Notes under the pieces: generated by a model
Told to the model about the DNA's origin: nothing
The model's input: only the letters and a program-made list of their open reading frames with translations
The model's database searches: none
Source of the DNA: an uncultured Bacilli bacterium
GTDB lineage: Bacteria > Bacillota_I > Bacilli_A > RF39 > UBA660
Length of the DNA: 64,000 nucleotides
Assembly: GCA_949451605.1 (NCBI GenBank)
Contig: CASTSB010000001.1
Span: 124,001 to 188,000, forward strand
Direction: 5' to 3'
Shown here: positions 17,156 through 26,100 of the stretch, one piece after another
Numbering within the stretch: the stretch's first letter is position 1
How the letters are laid out: each line of letters opens with the position of its first letter
Translations under genes and position numbers: made by a program

Positions 17156-17818
17156 TTATTTTATTTTCTTTATTGGATGTCTTATAACCGTTTTTAAGTT
17201 ACTTTCAATACATCTTCTTGAGTCACTCAAATAAATTTCGTGATGATATCTAATATCTGTAATATCTAATTCAAAGCCCTCTTCTTTTATATGTTCATGC
17301 ATTAATTCAATGGTTTTGGGTTCGTCATCGTAGGATCCGACATGCATACATTGAACACATAGGCCCTCTTCATAACTTAAAAATTCAACTTTTGAAAAAT
17401 CTTGGTTTTTCTTTTTTGTAGCTTCTTCTATAGCCCATTCAAAGTCCTTCTTTGTTACAAATTCAGGTAGTCTAATTATTGAAATAAAATGCATAGCATC
17501 TTTATTATTATAATCTATTGTTCCTTTTATACCATCTTGCCACCAGAAGCCTTCTAAAGGTGGGACTACGTAATTAAAGAATCCTTCAATTTCATGAGAG
17601 GTTTTATAACTCATCTTTATTGTAAAAGCTATAGCATATAGTAAGCCTATTGATTTCTTATACTCTCCATCTTCTTTGTTTGGGTTTCCTGTACCTCTAA
17701 CTGCTATATAATTCATTTTAGGAATTTCTACTATTGCAGGCTTATTTTTAGGTAGATAAAATTCTTTATACTCTTTTTTATAATCAAATGCCTTAACCTT
17801 ATCACTTTTCTTATTCAT
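17156..17818 (-). CDS. GyrI-like small-molecule-binding domain protein
   Basis: 220 residues with the hallmarks of the stand-alone GyrI-like (COG4832-type) family: PAIVEIPKMNYIAVRGTGNPN near the start is split here as PAIVEIPK and YIAVRGTGNPN, then PPLEGFWW, the CMHVGSYDDEP strand and a terminal YHEIYLSD followed by RHPIKK. Family members bind hydrophobic drugs, and some hydrolyse toxic cyclopropanoid or similar electrophiles; which applies is unknown. It is upstream of the alkylguanine repair fusion and may share a transcript with it, consistent with a xenobiotic or alkylation theme. Confidence 0.85.
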   Translation of the reverse strand: MNKKSDKVKAFDYKKEYKEFYLPKNKPAIVEIPKMNYIAVRGTGNPNKEDGEYKKSIGLLYAIAFTIKMSYKTSHEIEGFFNYVVPPLEGFWWQDGIKGTIDYNNKDAMHFISIIRLPEFVTKKDFEWAIEEATKKKNQDFSKVEFLSYEEGLCVQCMHVGSYDDEPKTIELMHEHIKEEGFELDITDIRYHHEIYLSDSRRCIESNLKTVIRHPIKKIK

Positions 17819-17853
17819 AATAACATCTCACTTTCAAATTTTAATAAAAATAA

Positions 17854-18089
17854 TTACTTTGTATTTTCTTCTATTGCTTTTTTGCTGTTACTATATAAAG
17901 CAAATGTTATGAAAAATACTAAAGCTGGCGGAACTACTAATTTTAACGGACTTGAATTTACTATAAATTTAACTGGGCTGTATTCTCCCATTATAGAGCA
18001 CATAACTCCTGCAATAAATATAAATGCAGACATAATTGACATTGTTAAAAATAAGTTTTTTTAATTGTTTCTCTCTTTAAATTAAACAT
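17854..18089 (-). pseudogene. Small membrane protein gene interrupted by a frameshift in an A7 tract
   Basis: An intact 62-codon frame (17854-18042) encodes two hydrophobic helices but has no ribosome binding site. Thirty bases upstream an AGGAGA (18099-18104 on the plus strand) is correctly placed before ATG at 18089, which opens MFNLKRETIKK and then stops. Adding one A to the seven-A run (T7 at 18056-18062) joins the two into one 78-residue protein reading through KKNLFLTMSIMSAF. So either the run is a sequencing error, a slippery/phase-variable site, or the gene is dead. Further upstream (18090-18170) another short hydrophobic reading frame (ILWVWLLAIVVTRL) ends in the same region and also lacks a proper start. 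Confidence 0.6.
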
Positions 18090-18219
18090 TTTAATTTATC
18101 TCCTAAGCTTACTAATCTAGTAACTACTATTGCTAAAAGCCATACCCATAAAATATGCTTACATAATTAAAACTATTTTCATTCATATATTGCTATTTTT
18201 CTTTCTCTTTAATTATAAC

Positions 18220-18252
18220 AAAAAAAGAGTAAATCATAAATATGATTTACTT
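18220..18252 (-). terminator. Rho-independent terminator after 36-residue peptide gene
   Basis: Perfect 11-pair stem AGTAAATCATA/TATGATTTACT, followed on the minus strand by CTTTTTTT. It is 42 bases beyond the peptide stop. Confidence 0.85.
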
Positions 18253-18293
18253 AATAAGCTGTTTTTGATTTTTAATAACAACTTGTGTGAAAA

Positions 18294-18404
18294 TTATTGC
18301 TTTTTAGCTTTTTCTTCTTTTTTCTTTTTACTCCACCAAGTACCGGCTAGTGAACAACTTCCACCCATACATATAAGAACTATAAAAATTAACCAAAATT
18401 CCAT
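18294..18404 (-). CDS. 36-residue single-pass membrane peptide
   Basis: ATG at 18402-18404 is preceded by TAGGAGGCAGAAT, an excellent RBS. The product begins MEFWLIFIVLICMGGSC, giving one transmembrane helix (about 3-23) followed by a very basic cytoplasmic tail (WWSKKKKEEKAKKQ). It lies 22 bases after the XRE gene and before a strong terminator, so it is the last gene of that operon. Two cysteines sit at the end of the helix. No family recognised; likely a small accessory subunit of a membrane complex or a regulator's partner. Confidence 0.75.
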   Translation of the reverse strand: MEFWLIFIVLICMGGSCSLAGTWWSKKKKEEKAKKQ

Positions 18405-18426
18405 ATTCTGCCTCCTAAAATTTTAT

Positions 18427-19008
18427 TTAGATTTTTTTCATTAGAAATATTTCAATTATAAAAATAATAAATGTTATTAAACCTACTAAGATTGCTAACA
18501 ATATTTTTTGATAATTTCTTTTTCCTATTTCTTGCTGTACTTCGTCATAAGATAATGACTTATTTTCCATAAAAGAAATAATTTCTTTATAAGTTTGAAT
18601 ATCGTTATTCTTTTTAAACTTTTCAATGATTGTTGCTGTTACAAATGTTATTACAAAAAATAATGCCCAAATAATAACACCAATATATCCATTTATGCTA
18701 AACAATGGATAAGCACTAAACATAACAATTAGCATTTCTGCTAGGAAAATATAACTCATTATATTAAATTTTTCTATTTTCTCTTTACTAACTATTCTTT
18801 TTATCTCCTCTATATCTCCTTTTATAAAATCATCTAGAGTTACATGAAAAATGTTAGATAACATAGTTAAACTTTTTATATCAGGATAACTTTTACTTGT
18901 TTCCCAATTAGATACTGTTTGTCTTGAAACACATATTTTTAAGGCTAATTCTTCTTGTGAAATATTTTGCTTTTCTCTATAAATTTTAATTCTTGCTCCA
19001 GCATTCAT
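18427..19008 (-). CDS. Membrane-tethered XRE-family regulator
   Basis: About 193 residues beginning MNAGARIKIYREKQN; the start at 19008 is fixed by GGAGGTGC. Helix-turn-helix (ISQEELALKICVSRQTVSNWE), then KSYPDIKSLTMLSNIF, a linker with a long charged helix, two transmembrane helices (about 89-132) and a final one (about 168-190). The promoter overlaps an 18-bp palindrome at 19053-19070, so it probably represses itself. It is followed by the 36-residue membrane peptide. Confidence 0.86.
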   Translation of the reverse strand: MNAGARIKIYREKQNISQEELALKICVSRQTVSNWETSKSYPDIKSLTMLSNIFHVTLDDFIKGDIEEIKRIVSKEKIEKFNIMSYIFLAEMLIVMFSAYPLFSINGYIGVIIWALFFVITFVTATIIEKFKKNNDIQTYKEIISFMENKSLSYDEVQQEIGKRNYQKILLAILVGLITFIIFIIEIFLMKKI

Positions 19009-19027
19009 TTTGCACCTCCAATTACAT

Positions 19028-19070
19028 CTTATACAAAAGAAATATTTTTGTCTGTCAAAAGTCTTTGACA
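19028..19070 (-). promoter_or_regulatory. Promoter with palindromic operator for XRE gene
   Basis: Minus strand: TTGACA (-35, plus 19053-19058), then GTATAA/TATAAG (-10, plus 19028-19034) 18-19 bp later. The -35 is embedded in a perfect inverted repeat TGTCAAA-AGTC-TTTGACA (19053-19070). A repressor bound there would block the -35, consistent with XRE autorepression. Confidence 0.6.
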
Positions 19071-19312
19071 ACTAGTTAGTAATAATGAATTATAGAAAAT
19101 ATTCTTTTTTATTATAGTACAAAAACAAATCATAAATTGATTAGTTATTTAAATTTTAATCCTTTATTTAGCAATAAATCTATAAGTTGCAATTATAATT
19201 GAATTATAGATACTCTAAAATATAATCTATAATTACTAATTACTTATTAATTACATTATAGCGTTTTTCTCTAAACAAAAATAAAAACACGAAGATGGTA
19301 TTTCTTTGAAAT

Positions 19313-19337
19313 AAAAAAACTAGATAAAAATCTAGTT
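19313..19337 (-). terminator. Terminator of the tRNA-Met transcript
   Basis: Perfect stem AACTAGAT/ATCTAGTT with TTTT loop and T5 tail on the minus strand, 11 bases past the tRNA 3' end. Confidence 0.88.
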
Positions 19338-19347
19338 AAATTCTTAA

Positions 19348-19424
19348 TGGTAGCGAAAGAGGGGATCGAACCCCCGACCTTTCGGGTATGAACCGAACGC
19401 TCTAGCCAGCTGAGCTACTTCGCC
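19348..19424 (-). tRNA. tRNA-Met (anticodon CAU), elongator type
   Basis: 77 nt including an encoded CCA end (19348-19350). Acceptor GGCGAAG, D-arm GCTC-AGCTGGCTA-GAGC, anticodon stem TTCGG/CCGAA with loop TTCATAC (anticodon CAT), T-arm GGGGG-TTCGATC-CCCTC. The first base pairs as G-U, and the D-arm and anticodon region match the Bacillus elongator tRNA-Met pattern rather than initiator tRNA. A promoter (19442-19470) and terminator (19313-19337) show it is a solitary transcription unit. Confidence 0.95.
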
Positions 19425-19441
19425 ATAACAAGAACAATACA

Positions 19442-19470
19442 ATTGTAGCACATTATATTTTAAATGACAA
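19442..19470 (-). promoter_or_regulatory. Promoter of the tRNA-Met gene
   Basis: Minus strand -35 TTGTCA (19465-19470), 17-bp spacer, -10 TACAAT (19442-19447) preceded by TGC, i.e. an extended -10; the tRNA begins 17 bases further on. Confidence 0.75.
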
Positions 19471-19496
19471 TAAAAATATTTATTTTTTTAATTTTA

Positions 19497-19793
19497 TTAT
19501 CTTCCTGCTTTTAAATTTTCTATTTCAGTATTTAATGCATTAACCATCTTTTTTAATATTTCAATATTTTCCTCGGTAGAAACATTAGAACTATATTGGT
19601 TTGTATTTACTCCATTTCTTTCTTGTTGAACCTGTTTATAATAGGCATTTGTACATAATACTTGGGCTGTTAACATTAACCAGTTGCCTAAAGCATTTTG
19701 TTCGTTTGCAGTTAAATCATCTATAAGTAAATAACCAACTATTACTGCACTAAATGAGAAAGCTTTTGGAGAAATATTTGGAATAAGATTCAT
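19497..19793 (-). CDS. Conserved small protein of unknown function (two hydrophobic helices, coiled C-terminus)
   Basis: 98 residues: an N-terminal hydrophobic segment (about 11-25, AFSFSAVIVGYLLID), a second amphipathic one around NALGNWLMLTAQVLCTNAYY, and a helical, charged C-terminal tail (about 73-96) that could form a coiled coil. The phrase NEQNALGNWLMLTAQVLCTN looks like a conserved core I have seen in uncharacterised gut Firmicute proteins, but no function is known. RBS AGGTGGTAAT. Divergent from the next gene. Confidence 0.7.
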   Translation of the reverse strand: MNLIPNISPKAFSFSAVIVGYLLIDDLTANEQNALGNWLMLTAQVLCTNAYYKQVQQERNGVNTNQYSSNVSTEENIEILKKMVNALNTEIENLKAGR

Positions 19794-19844
19794 ATTACCA
19801 CCTAATACTAATATATTCTATATAATTTAGGAATATAATTTAAT

Positions 19845-20225
19845 ATGAATGAGGATATTAAAAGGCGTTTAGAACAAATTGATACTGAATATTTAATTTG
19901 GATTATTTATTTCATAATAATAGGCTTATCAATGTATGGTAATACCTTTGAAAAAAAATACTTTTTATATAATGATCAAGAAGCAAAGGAAAAATACAGA
20001 CAAATTAATACTTTTGTTTTTATTGTTGCGGTAATAATTTATTCTTATTTTGTTTACGATAATTATGGTGATTTAAAAAGTTTAAATGAATTTGATTCTG
20101 AAAAGACAAAATTTTTAACTGAATTAAGTTTTTTTGCGACTTGTCTAGTTTTTATAAGTGGTGTTATTTTTCTCTATATAATTGTTAACGATCCTAATAT
20201 TGATACAGAAATTGCATTTAGTTAA
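19845..20225 (+). CDS. Three-helix membrane protein, unknown function
   Basis: 126 residues with transmembrane helices at about 15-32, 53-70 and 90-112 and a charged N-terminus (MNEDIKRRLEQIDTEY). Divergently arranged to the small protein at 19497-19793 with a -10 (TATAAT, 19821-19826) between them. The RBS (AGGA) is weak and 12 bases from the ATG. No family recognised; the divergent pairing suggests a functional link with the minus-strand neighbour. Confidence 0.65.
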   Translation: MNEDIKRRLEQIDTEYLIWIIYFIIIGLSMYGNTFEKKYFLYNDQEAKEKYRQINTFVFIVAVIIYSYFVYDNYGDLKSLNEFDSEKTKFLTELSFFATCLVFISGVIFLYIIVNDPNIDTEIAFS

Positions 20226-20236
20226 GCACTTTTTTA

Positions 20237-20265
20237 TTGGAAAATAAAGGAAATTATGGTATAAT
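20237..20265 (+). promoter_or_regulatory. Sigma-A type promoter
   Basis: -35 TTGGAA (20237-20242), 17-bp spacer, -10 TATAAT (20260-20265) with TGG just before it; the next gene starts 23 bases later with RBS GAGGTGG. Confidence 0.8.
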
Positions 20266-20288
20266 ATACAAATATTTGAGGTGGAAAA

Positions 20289-20600
20289 ATGAAAAACATT
20301 TATAAAGGTAAAATAAAGAAGATGTATATTTCAAATTTTAATATAACAAAAAGTGGGCTTGATTTATTTTTTAATGAAAAAGTAGTATGTAAAAATAGTT
20401 ATTTTTATAAAAATGCTTTTGGGAATATTGTTAATATTGAATATGACAATGTTTTAGCAACTCGTGAAGAAGCTAGAGAATTTGTTAAAGAAAATAGTTT
20501 AGATATATTATTTGTAGATTATGATGAGTTAGAATATGTTCAATCAGTAAATAATAAACAATTAAAACTTATGAAAAACAACTTAAAAAGACGCTTTTAA
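20289..20600 (+). CDS. Small soluble basic protein, unknown function
   Basis: 103 residues, no membrane segment; begins MKNIYKGKIKKMYISNFN, has a mixed alpha/beta core (GNIVNIEYDNVLATREEA) and a basic C-terminus (LKLMKNNLKRRF). It has its own well-formed promoter and RBS (GAGGTGGAAAA) and shares a bidirectional terminator with the convergent AAA+ gene; its stop codon lies in the terminator loop. Not recognised. Confidence 0.65.
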   Translation: MKNIYKGKIKKMYISNFNITKSGLDLFFNEKVVCKNSYFYKNAFGNIVNIEYDNVLATREEAREFVKENSLDILFVDYDELEYVQSVNNKQLKLMKNNLKRRF

Positions 20601-20616
20601 CGTCTTTTTGTTTTTG
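20585..20616. terminator. Bidirectional terminator
   Basis: Stem AAAAAGACG/CGTCTTTTT with loop CTTTTAA; T-runs on both strands. It ends the plus-strand gene at 20600 and the minus-strand gene at 20597. Confidence 0.88.
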
Positions 20617-22312
20617 CTTTAATCTTTGGCCTTACTGTATAGTTTCTACCATCATCTATAGTTTCTTCTGTTATTATTATTTCTTCTATATCTTTAGCAT
20701 TTTCTTTGGCATATTCAAATGATTTATATGTAGCGTTTAGTACTACTCCTTTTAATCCTCTTGCGCCTGTCTTTAATTTTTCTGCTCTATCAGCTATTTT
20801 TTCCTTTGAACCTTCTGTAAATGACAATTTAACACCAATTTTTTTGAAATTGTTTTGTTCAATTTTTAGTGGAGATTCATCAGACCTATCCATTATATGA
20901 ATAAATGAATCGTGTTTTAAATCTTCTAGGCGTTGGATAATTGGAAAACGACCCATAAATTCATCAGGCATCATTCCATTTTCTACAAAATCTTCTATTG
21001 TTGGTTGATTATCAATATTGTTATTTTTTAAAAAACTTGAAAAACCTACTGGATTATTTTTAAAATTTTTATAAACATCTGTAAAGGCTCCACTTGCGAT
21101 TACTATCATTTTGGATGTATTTATATCTACAGTTGAAAAAGTATGTTGCATATTTTCAGTTGCTTTATAAGTAGTCCCATCTAAAAATTTTAATAATATA
21201 TTAAGAACCGCTCTTCCGCCAACATCATCTTTTCTTCCTGAACCTTTTTTATCTATTTCGTCGAAGTAAACAATTGCTCTTTCTGCTTTATTAATATCTT
21301 TGCCACAATCTTTATATAATTGCCATAAAAATTCTTCAATATTTCTCCCTGTATATCCCGGAGAAGTTAATTGAGTAGTATCAACCATGAAAAAAGGACG
21401 TCCTATATATTTAGCAATTAGACTCATTAATTTAGTTTTACCTACTCCTGTTGATCCGGTAAGCAAAATACCATATCTATTATCTTCATTTAGCTCTAGT
21501 CTTGCGATTTCTGTTATAACTCTTTTAGCAGCTTCATCTTGATCTATTAATGTTTTACTTACGTTATTAAATACCTTTTTAATATCAATATATACTTTAG
21601 AGTCTTTTTTGCTTTCGTTTTTAGAAAGCTCAGCGTTTTTATATTTTTCAGTAACACTATAGTTAGTTTGATTCTCATTTTTAATTTCTTTAGCTTTTGC
21701 TTTTTGAGCATTTTCTATTTTAGATTCCTTAAGATAATATTTAGGGTCTTTTATCTTAGAATCAATATTTGTCATAACTTGTTTTGCAAGCTCTAGTCTT
21801 GATACAAGGTCGTTTCTTAGATCCTTTAGTTGCTCTTTGGAGAAAATATTTTCATTTATAGCTTCTGTTAAATCTTGAAGTTCATATTTTTTAACATTAT
21901 TATTTTTATTAGTTGCAATATTTGCTAGAGTCCCTATTAAATCATCTATATCATATGCGTACATATATTTTTCTTCTTCAAGGCCTTCTGCAACTAAATA
22001 AAAGTATCTACCGAATCTATCATCATAAGCTTCCATAATTTCTTTTGCATCAGGTCCAACACCATCTTTTTTAAACATTGAATAAGCTTCATCTATTGTT
22101 AATGGTGATGCATATGCATAAGGATAACTAGAATATGTAGATTCATCACTAGTTAGATTATAGTATTCTCTTCCTTGATCATCGATAAAAACTCTTGAGA
22201 ATTCATCTTCTTCGATTGTCCCTACTGTTGTACAGATATGATTATAAAGAAATAAATCACCATCAATTGTATTTCTTTGTACTATACTTACTATGTATCT
22301 TTTGTCTTCCAT
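20597..22312 (-). CDS. ClpX-like AAA+ ATPase with a novel N-terminal region
   Basis: 571 residues. The C-terminal half is an AAA+ unfoldase module of the ClpX/HslU type: Walker A GSTGVGKT (286-293), the GYTGRNIEEFLWQL segment that mirrors the ClpX pore-side helix, Walker B AIVYFDEIDKKG (about 343-354), sensor regions (KMIVIASGAF, then the arginine finger in FMGRFPII) and a C-terminal small domain containing TGARGLKG. It lacks the N-terminal zinc finger of ClpX and I see no IGF-type ClpP-docking loop, so it probably works without ClpP. The first 240 residues (a beta-rich domain rich in tyrosine, then helices and a charged linker) are not recognised. Strong RBS GGGGGGAAAG. Confidence 0.85.
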   Translation of the reverse strand: MEDKRYIVSIVQRNTIDGDLFLYNHICTTVGTIEEDEFSRVFIDDQGREYYNLTSDESTYSSYPYAYASPLTIDEAYSMFKKDGVGPDAKEIMEAYDDRFGRYFYLVAEGLEEEKYMYAYDIDDLIGTLANIATNKNNNVKKYELQDLTEAINENIFSKEQLKDLRNDLVSRLELAKQVMTNIDSKIKDPKYYLKESKIENAQKAKAKEIKNENQTNYSVTEKYKNAELSKNESKKDSKVYIDIKKVFNNVSKTLIDQDEAAKRVITEIARLELNEDNRYGILLTGSTGVGKTKLMSLIAKYIGRPFFMVDTTQLTSPGYTGRNIEEFLWQLYKDCGKDINKAERAIVYFDEIDKKGSGRKDDVGGRAVLNILLKFLDGTTYKATENMQHTFSTVDINTSKMIVIASGAFTDVYKNFKNNPVGFSSFLKNNNIDNQPTIEDFVENGMMPDEFMGRFPIIQRLEDLKHDSFIHIMDRSDESPLKIEQNNFKKIGVKLSFTEGSKEKIADRAEKLKTGARGLKGVVLNATYKSFEYAKENAKDIEEIIITEETIDDGRNYTVRPKIKAKTKRR

Positions 22313-22380
22313 TTACTCTTTCCCCCCTGTAGTAGATGTATTTTTACTATATAATATTTTTATTTATATAGTCAAGATTA

Positions 22381-23085
22381 TTACTTATTTATAATAGTTT
22401 CTAAAGCTAGCTCAATCATTTGGTTAAAAGAGTTTTGCCTTTCTTCAGGTGAAGTTTCTTCATTAGTTATTAGATTATCAGAAACAGTTAAAATAGTTGA
22501 AGCTTTTTTACCAAGTTTTTTGGCGTTACTAAATAAGGCAAAGCTTTCCATTTCTGTTGCTAAACAATTAAAACTTTTACTTAGATATTCCTTGTCAACA
22601 TCATTATAGAAAACATCAGTACAATATACATTTCCTAAGTTTAATTTTATATTTAATTTTTCAGCCGTTTTTAGAATTGCATTATTTAAAAATTTATTAC
22701 CTGGAAGTAATCTATCATTTTCTTTTGTCAATTCATAATTATAGTTTGATGTTGAATAACTATTTTCTACTAAAACAACTTCATATAAGTTTAATTCTTT
22801 TCTAAAGGCTCCACAACTACCTACTCTAATAATATTTTCAACATTATAGAAATTAAATAGTTCATATGAATATATACCCATACTAGGATTACCCATTCCA
22901 GATGAAAAAATTGTTACTCTTTTTCCTTTATAAAGACCAGTATACGCTAATTGATTGCGAACTGAATTAACTAATTTATAGTCTGTAAGATATTTTTCTG
23001 CTATCATCTTACATCTAAGTGGGTCTCCTGGCATTATTACATCTTTTGCGATATCTTCTTTTTTTGCTTCGATATGTGGTGTCAT
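22381..23085 (-). CDS. deoD: Purine nucleoside phosphorylase DeoD-type
   Basis: 234 residues of the trimeric/hexameric PNP-UDP family: MTPHIEAKKEDIAKDVIMPGDPLRCKMIAE start split as MTPHIEAKK and VIMPGDPLR, GMGNPSMGIYSYEL, VGSCGAF, ATEMESFALF (catalytic region) and SDNLIT. It cleaves purine (deoxy)nucleosides with phosphate to base and ribose-1-phosphate for salvage. RBS AGGAGGTA. A TTGACT (-35-like) just past its stop may start the downstream AAA+ gene, otherwise the two are co-transcribed. Confidence 0.95.
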   Translation of the reverse strand: MTPHIEAKKEDIAKDVIMPGDPLRCKMIAEKYLTDYKLVNSVRNQLAYTGLYKGKRVTIFSSGMGNPSMGIYSYELFNFYNVENIIRVGSCGAFRKELNLYEVVLVENSYSTSNYNYELTKENDRLLPGNKFLNNAILKTAEKLNIKLNLGNVYCTDVFYNDVDKEYLSKSFNCLATEMESFALFSNAKKLGKKASTILTVSDNLITNEETSPEERQNSFNQMIELALETIINK

Positions 23086-23121
23086 TTTTTACCTCCTATT
23101 ATATTTCTATAATAACATATC

Positions 23122-26100
23122 TTAAGGCTTTTTAACAAAGAATTTGTCTAATGCTGCAAGAACTGGAGGAAGAATAAATAATACAAGTAGCGTTGCACAT
23201 AAAGTACCTTGGGATATAGTTATGCATATTTTTGAAGCTATTTGGTCTGCAAAAATGCCTACTATAAAGGTAACAATTATTAATATAAGAGAGCTTGTTA
23301 GAATAGTATGAATTGATTCGTTGTAAGCGTAAATTAAGGCACCTTTTTTATTGTATCTTTTTCTATATTCAATATAGTAATTAGTATATAGAATTGCATA
23401 ATCTATAGTTGCTCCCATTAAAATACTTTGAACTATAATTAGTGAGATAAAGTAGACTTCGCCTCCAAGTAATGATAATATTCCCATAGTAATATATACA
23501 GCACATTGTATAATAAGTGTTAAAAGTAGTTGAACAACTATTGATTTAAATGTAAGACCTATTACTAAGAAAATGAATAAGGCAGTTATGAAGGAAATGA
23601 AATTAAATTCACTTGCAAAAGTTTTATTTAACTCATAAGTCATGGGAGAATTACCTATTAGATATATGTCGTCCCCTACTTTAGATAATTTATTATCAAG
23701 ATTTTTTATAAAAGCAAAGACCTCTTTATCTTCTAATTCAAAATCAGTGTTAATCACTATTCTTGAATAGTGTTTGCCTACAATTAATGGTTTCATATTA
23801 TCTATTAGTTTTTTACTTGTTTTTATTTGATTTTTTAAATCCTTATTAAGAATAAGACTATAACGTAAATCATTTAAAATATCTTTATTTAGATAATTGA
23901 TAAATTCTTCAATTGTTAGTTTATAATTTTCATCATAATTGTATATGCTTCCATAATAAGTATATAAAAGATCTATTAATGCTTTATTTATATTATTGCT
24001 TAGCTTTTGTAAAAGTGTATATAAGTTATTGGCAGTGTATTTATAATTATTCATAGTATTTAACATAACTGTATTAATTCTATTTATTTTATTTTTTGAT
24101 TCTTCTGAAAAATACTTACTAAAGTTATTATTTGGTACAATATCATTTTTTATAAAACTTATTAAATTATTTAAAGATAAATAAATGTTTTTGCCATAGT
24201 ATATTTCATTATAAGAAAATACTAATCTTGTAGTGGAAGAATCCATATTTAAAATATTTGATATTTCATTATAAGAAAGCTTTTTATTTTCAAGAATTTT
24301 ATCCATTATAGTATTAAGTAATTTAACATTTTCTAGCATTTCTTTATTTAAAGTGCTTAAAGCTTGATCATTTTGTCTTTCTAAAATGAACCCTGTTAAC
24401 GTATTAGGTTTAAGTTTTAGATTAATAGTATTATATAAAGCATATATGTTTTTTGTTAAAGATGAATCTATTCCAATAGTTTTTGACATTTGTGCATAAT
24501 CAAAATCAAATGATGCATTTTCAATTATAGAAAAAGCTATTTGAAGCTTTTCTAAAGTTTCCTTATCTAGGCTACTATTAATAAGAGGGTTGTCTTTATT
24601 AGAAATTAGAAAGTTAACTATCTCTTTTGGAGAATCTTTAATTAATCCGTTTTCTATATCACTTAACAAATATATAAGATTTGTTTTTGAATTGTCTATA
24701 TTTAAAAGCAAGCTTACTTCATTTGAATTATATAAAGTATTATTTATTGAACTATTAATTATAGTATTTATAAATTTTATGTTTTCTAATGAATCTTCGT
24801 CAAGAACATTTTCAAAATTGTTGATAACTAGCTCAGTAAATTCTTTTGGAGTTAATTTTTTATCTTCTTCTAAATGTAAATTAGAATATACTAGTTCTAC
24901 CAATTCACTTTTAAAAATGCCTTTTAAACCATCTTTTGATATTGCTTCAGTATTTATCTCATTCTCATTATTTATGAAGGGAAGAATAGTTTTAAATGAT
25001 GTTTGATCAATATTTAATGTAGAAGCATTATTTTCAATCACTTTAAAAAATTCTTTTAGAGTCATATTACTAGTACTAGAAATATTGTTGTTTTTTAAAA
25101 GCAAGATTTTTTCTATTGTTTTTTTATCCATATTTAGAATTGCTGATAATTCTTCTCTACTCATATTTTTTTCTACTAAGTCTTTATTGCTAAGTTTTTC
25201 TATTTGAACTAGTTTTTTTAATAGTTCTTCAGGAAAAAAGCTTGTATAGTTTTCATTTTTAGAAACATTTGAAATTATAAAGTTTACGAACTCATTAATA
25301 GTTAACTTCGTATCTTGATAATTTATACTTGAATAATATAAATATAAATTGTAAGTATCTTCAGCATTTAAATTAAGAAAACTTGCCATTTCTTGATAAT
25401 TATATTTTCTTGTTAGACTATCCTGATTTAATTTTGAAAGTAATTGTAGTTTGCTTTTTAAAGCATTATTAAAATTAGATGCAAATAATTCGTTTTCTGC
25501 AACTACATTTGTTAAGAAGCTAATAAAATCAGCTAAAGTAATTTTATTATTAATATTTTTTCCATTATAGTAAATTAATAAATTAGTAAGTGTATTCTTG
25601 TCAAGATCAAGAATAGTTGCTAGTTCATCAATTGATCTTTCTTTATCAATTTCGTAAATATTAGAAAAGTTTTTTAATGTAGAGATATATTTTTTTGTAT
25701 CTGAAGTGATTAATCCTTTTAAATCTTTATTTTTATATACATCTTTTTCAATAAAATTTATTAAATCATTTAAAGTAATTGCTAAAGTTTGCTTTTTATT
25801 AAAATAATTATAATAAATTGCTCTTATAACATATGGAGATATATCTGTGCTTTCTGAAAGTTTTTTTAATTTGTCATTAAAATTATCAAATGTTAACTTT
25901 TCTCCTATAGTATTACCATAGCACAATACTTCTGTAGTTTTCTTATTATCAATATTATGACAAATGTCTTGTATTTTATCTTCATATTTATTGTTATAGA
26001 TAACAGCCATTTGGTTATTCTCTTTAAATTCTTTTGCAATTTCGTCGTTTTCTTTGCTTGTAAAAAGTATTTTTAAATTTCCCTTAAGTAAAAAACTTCC

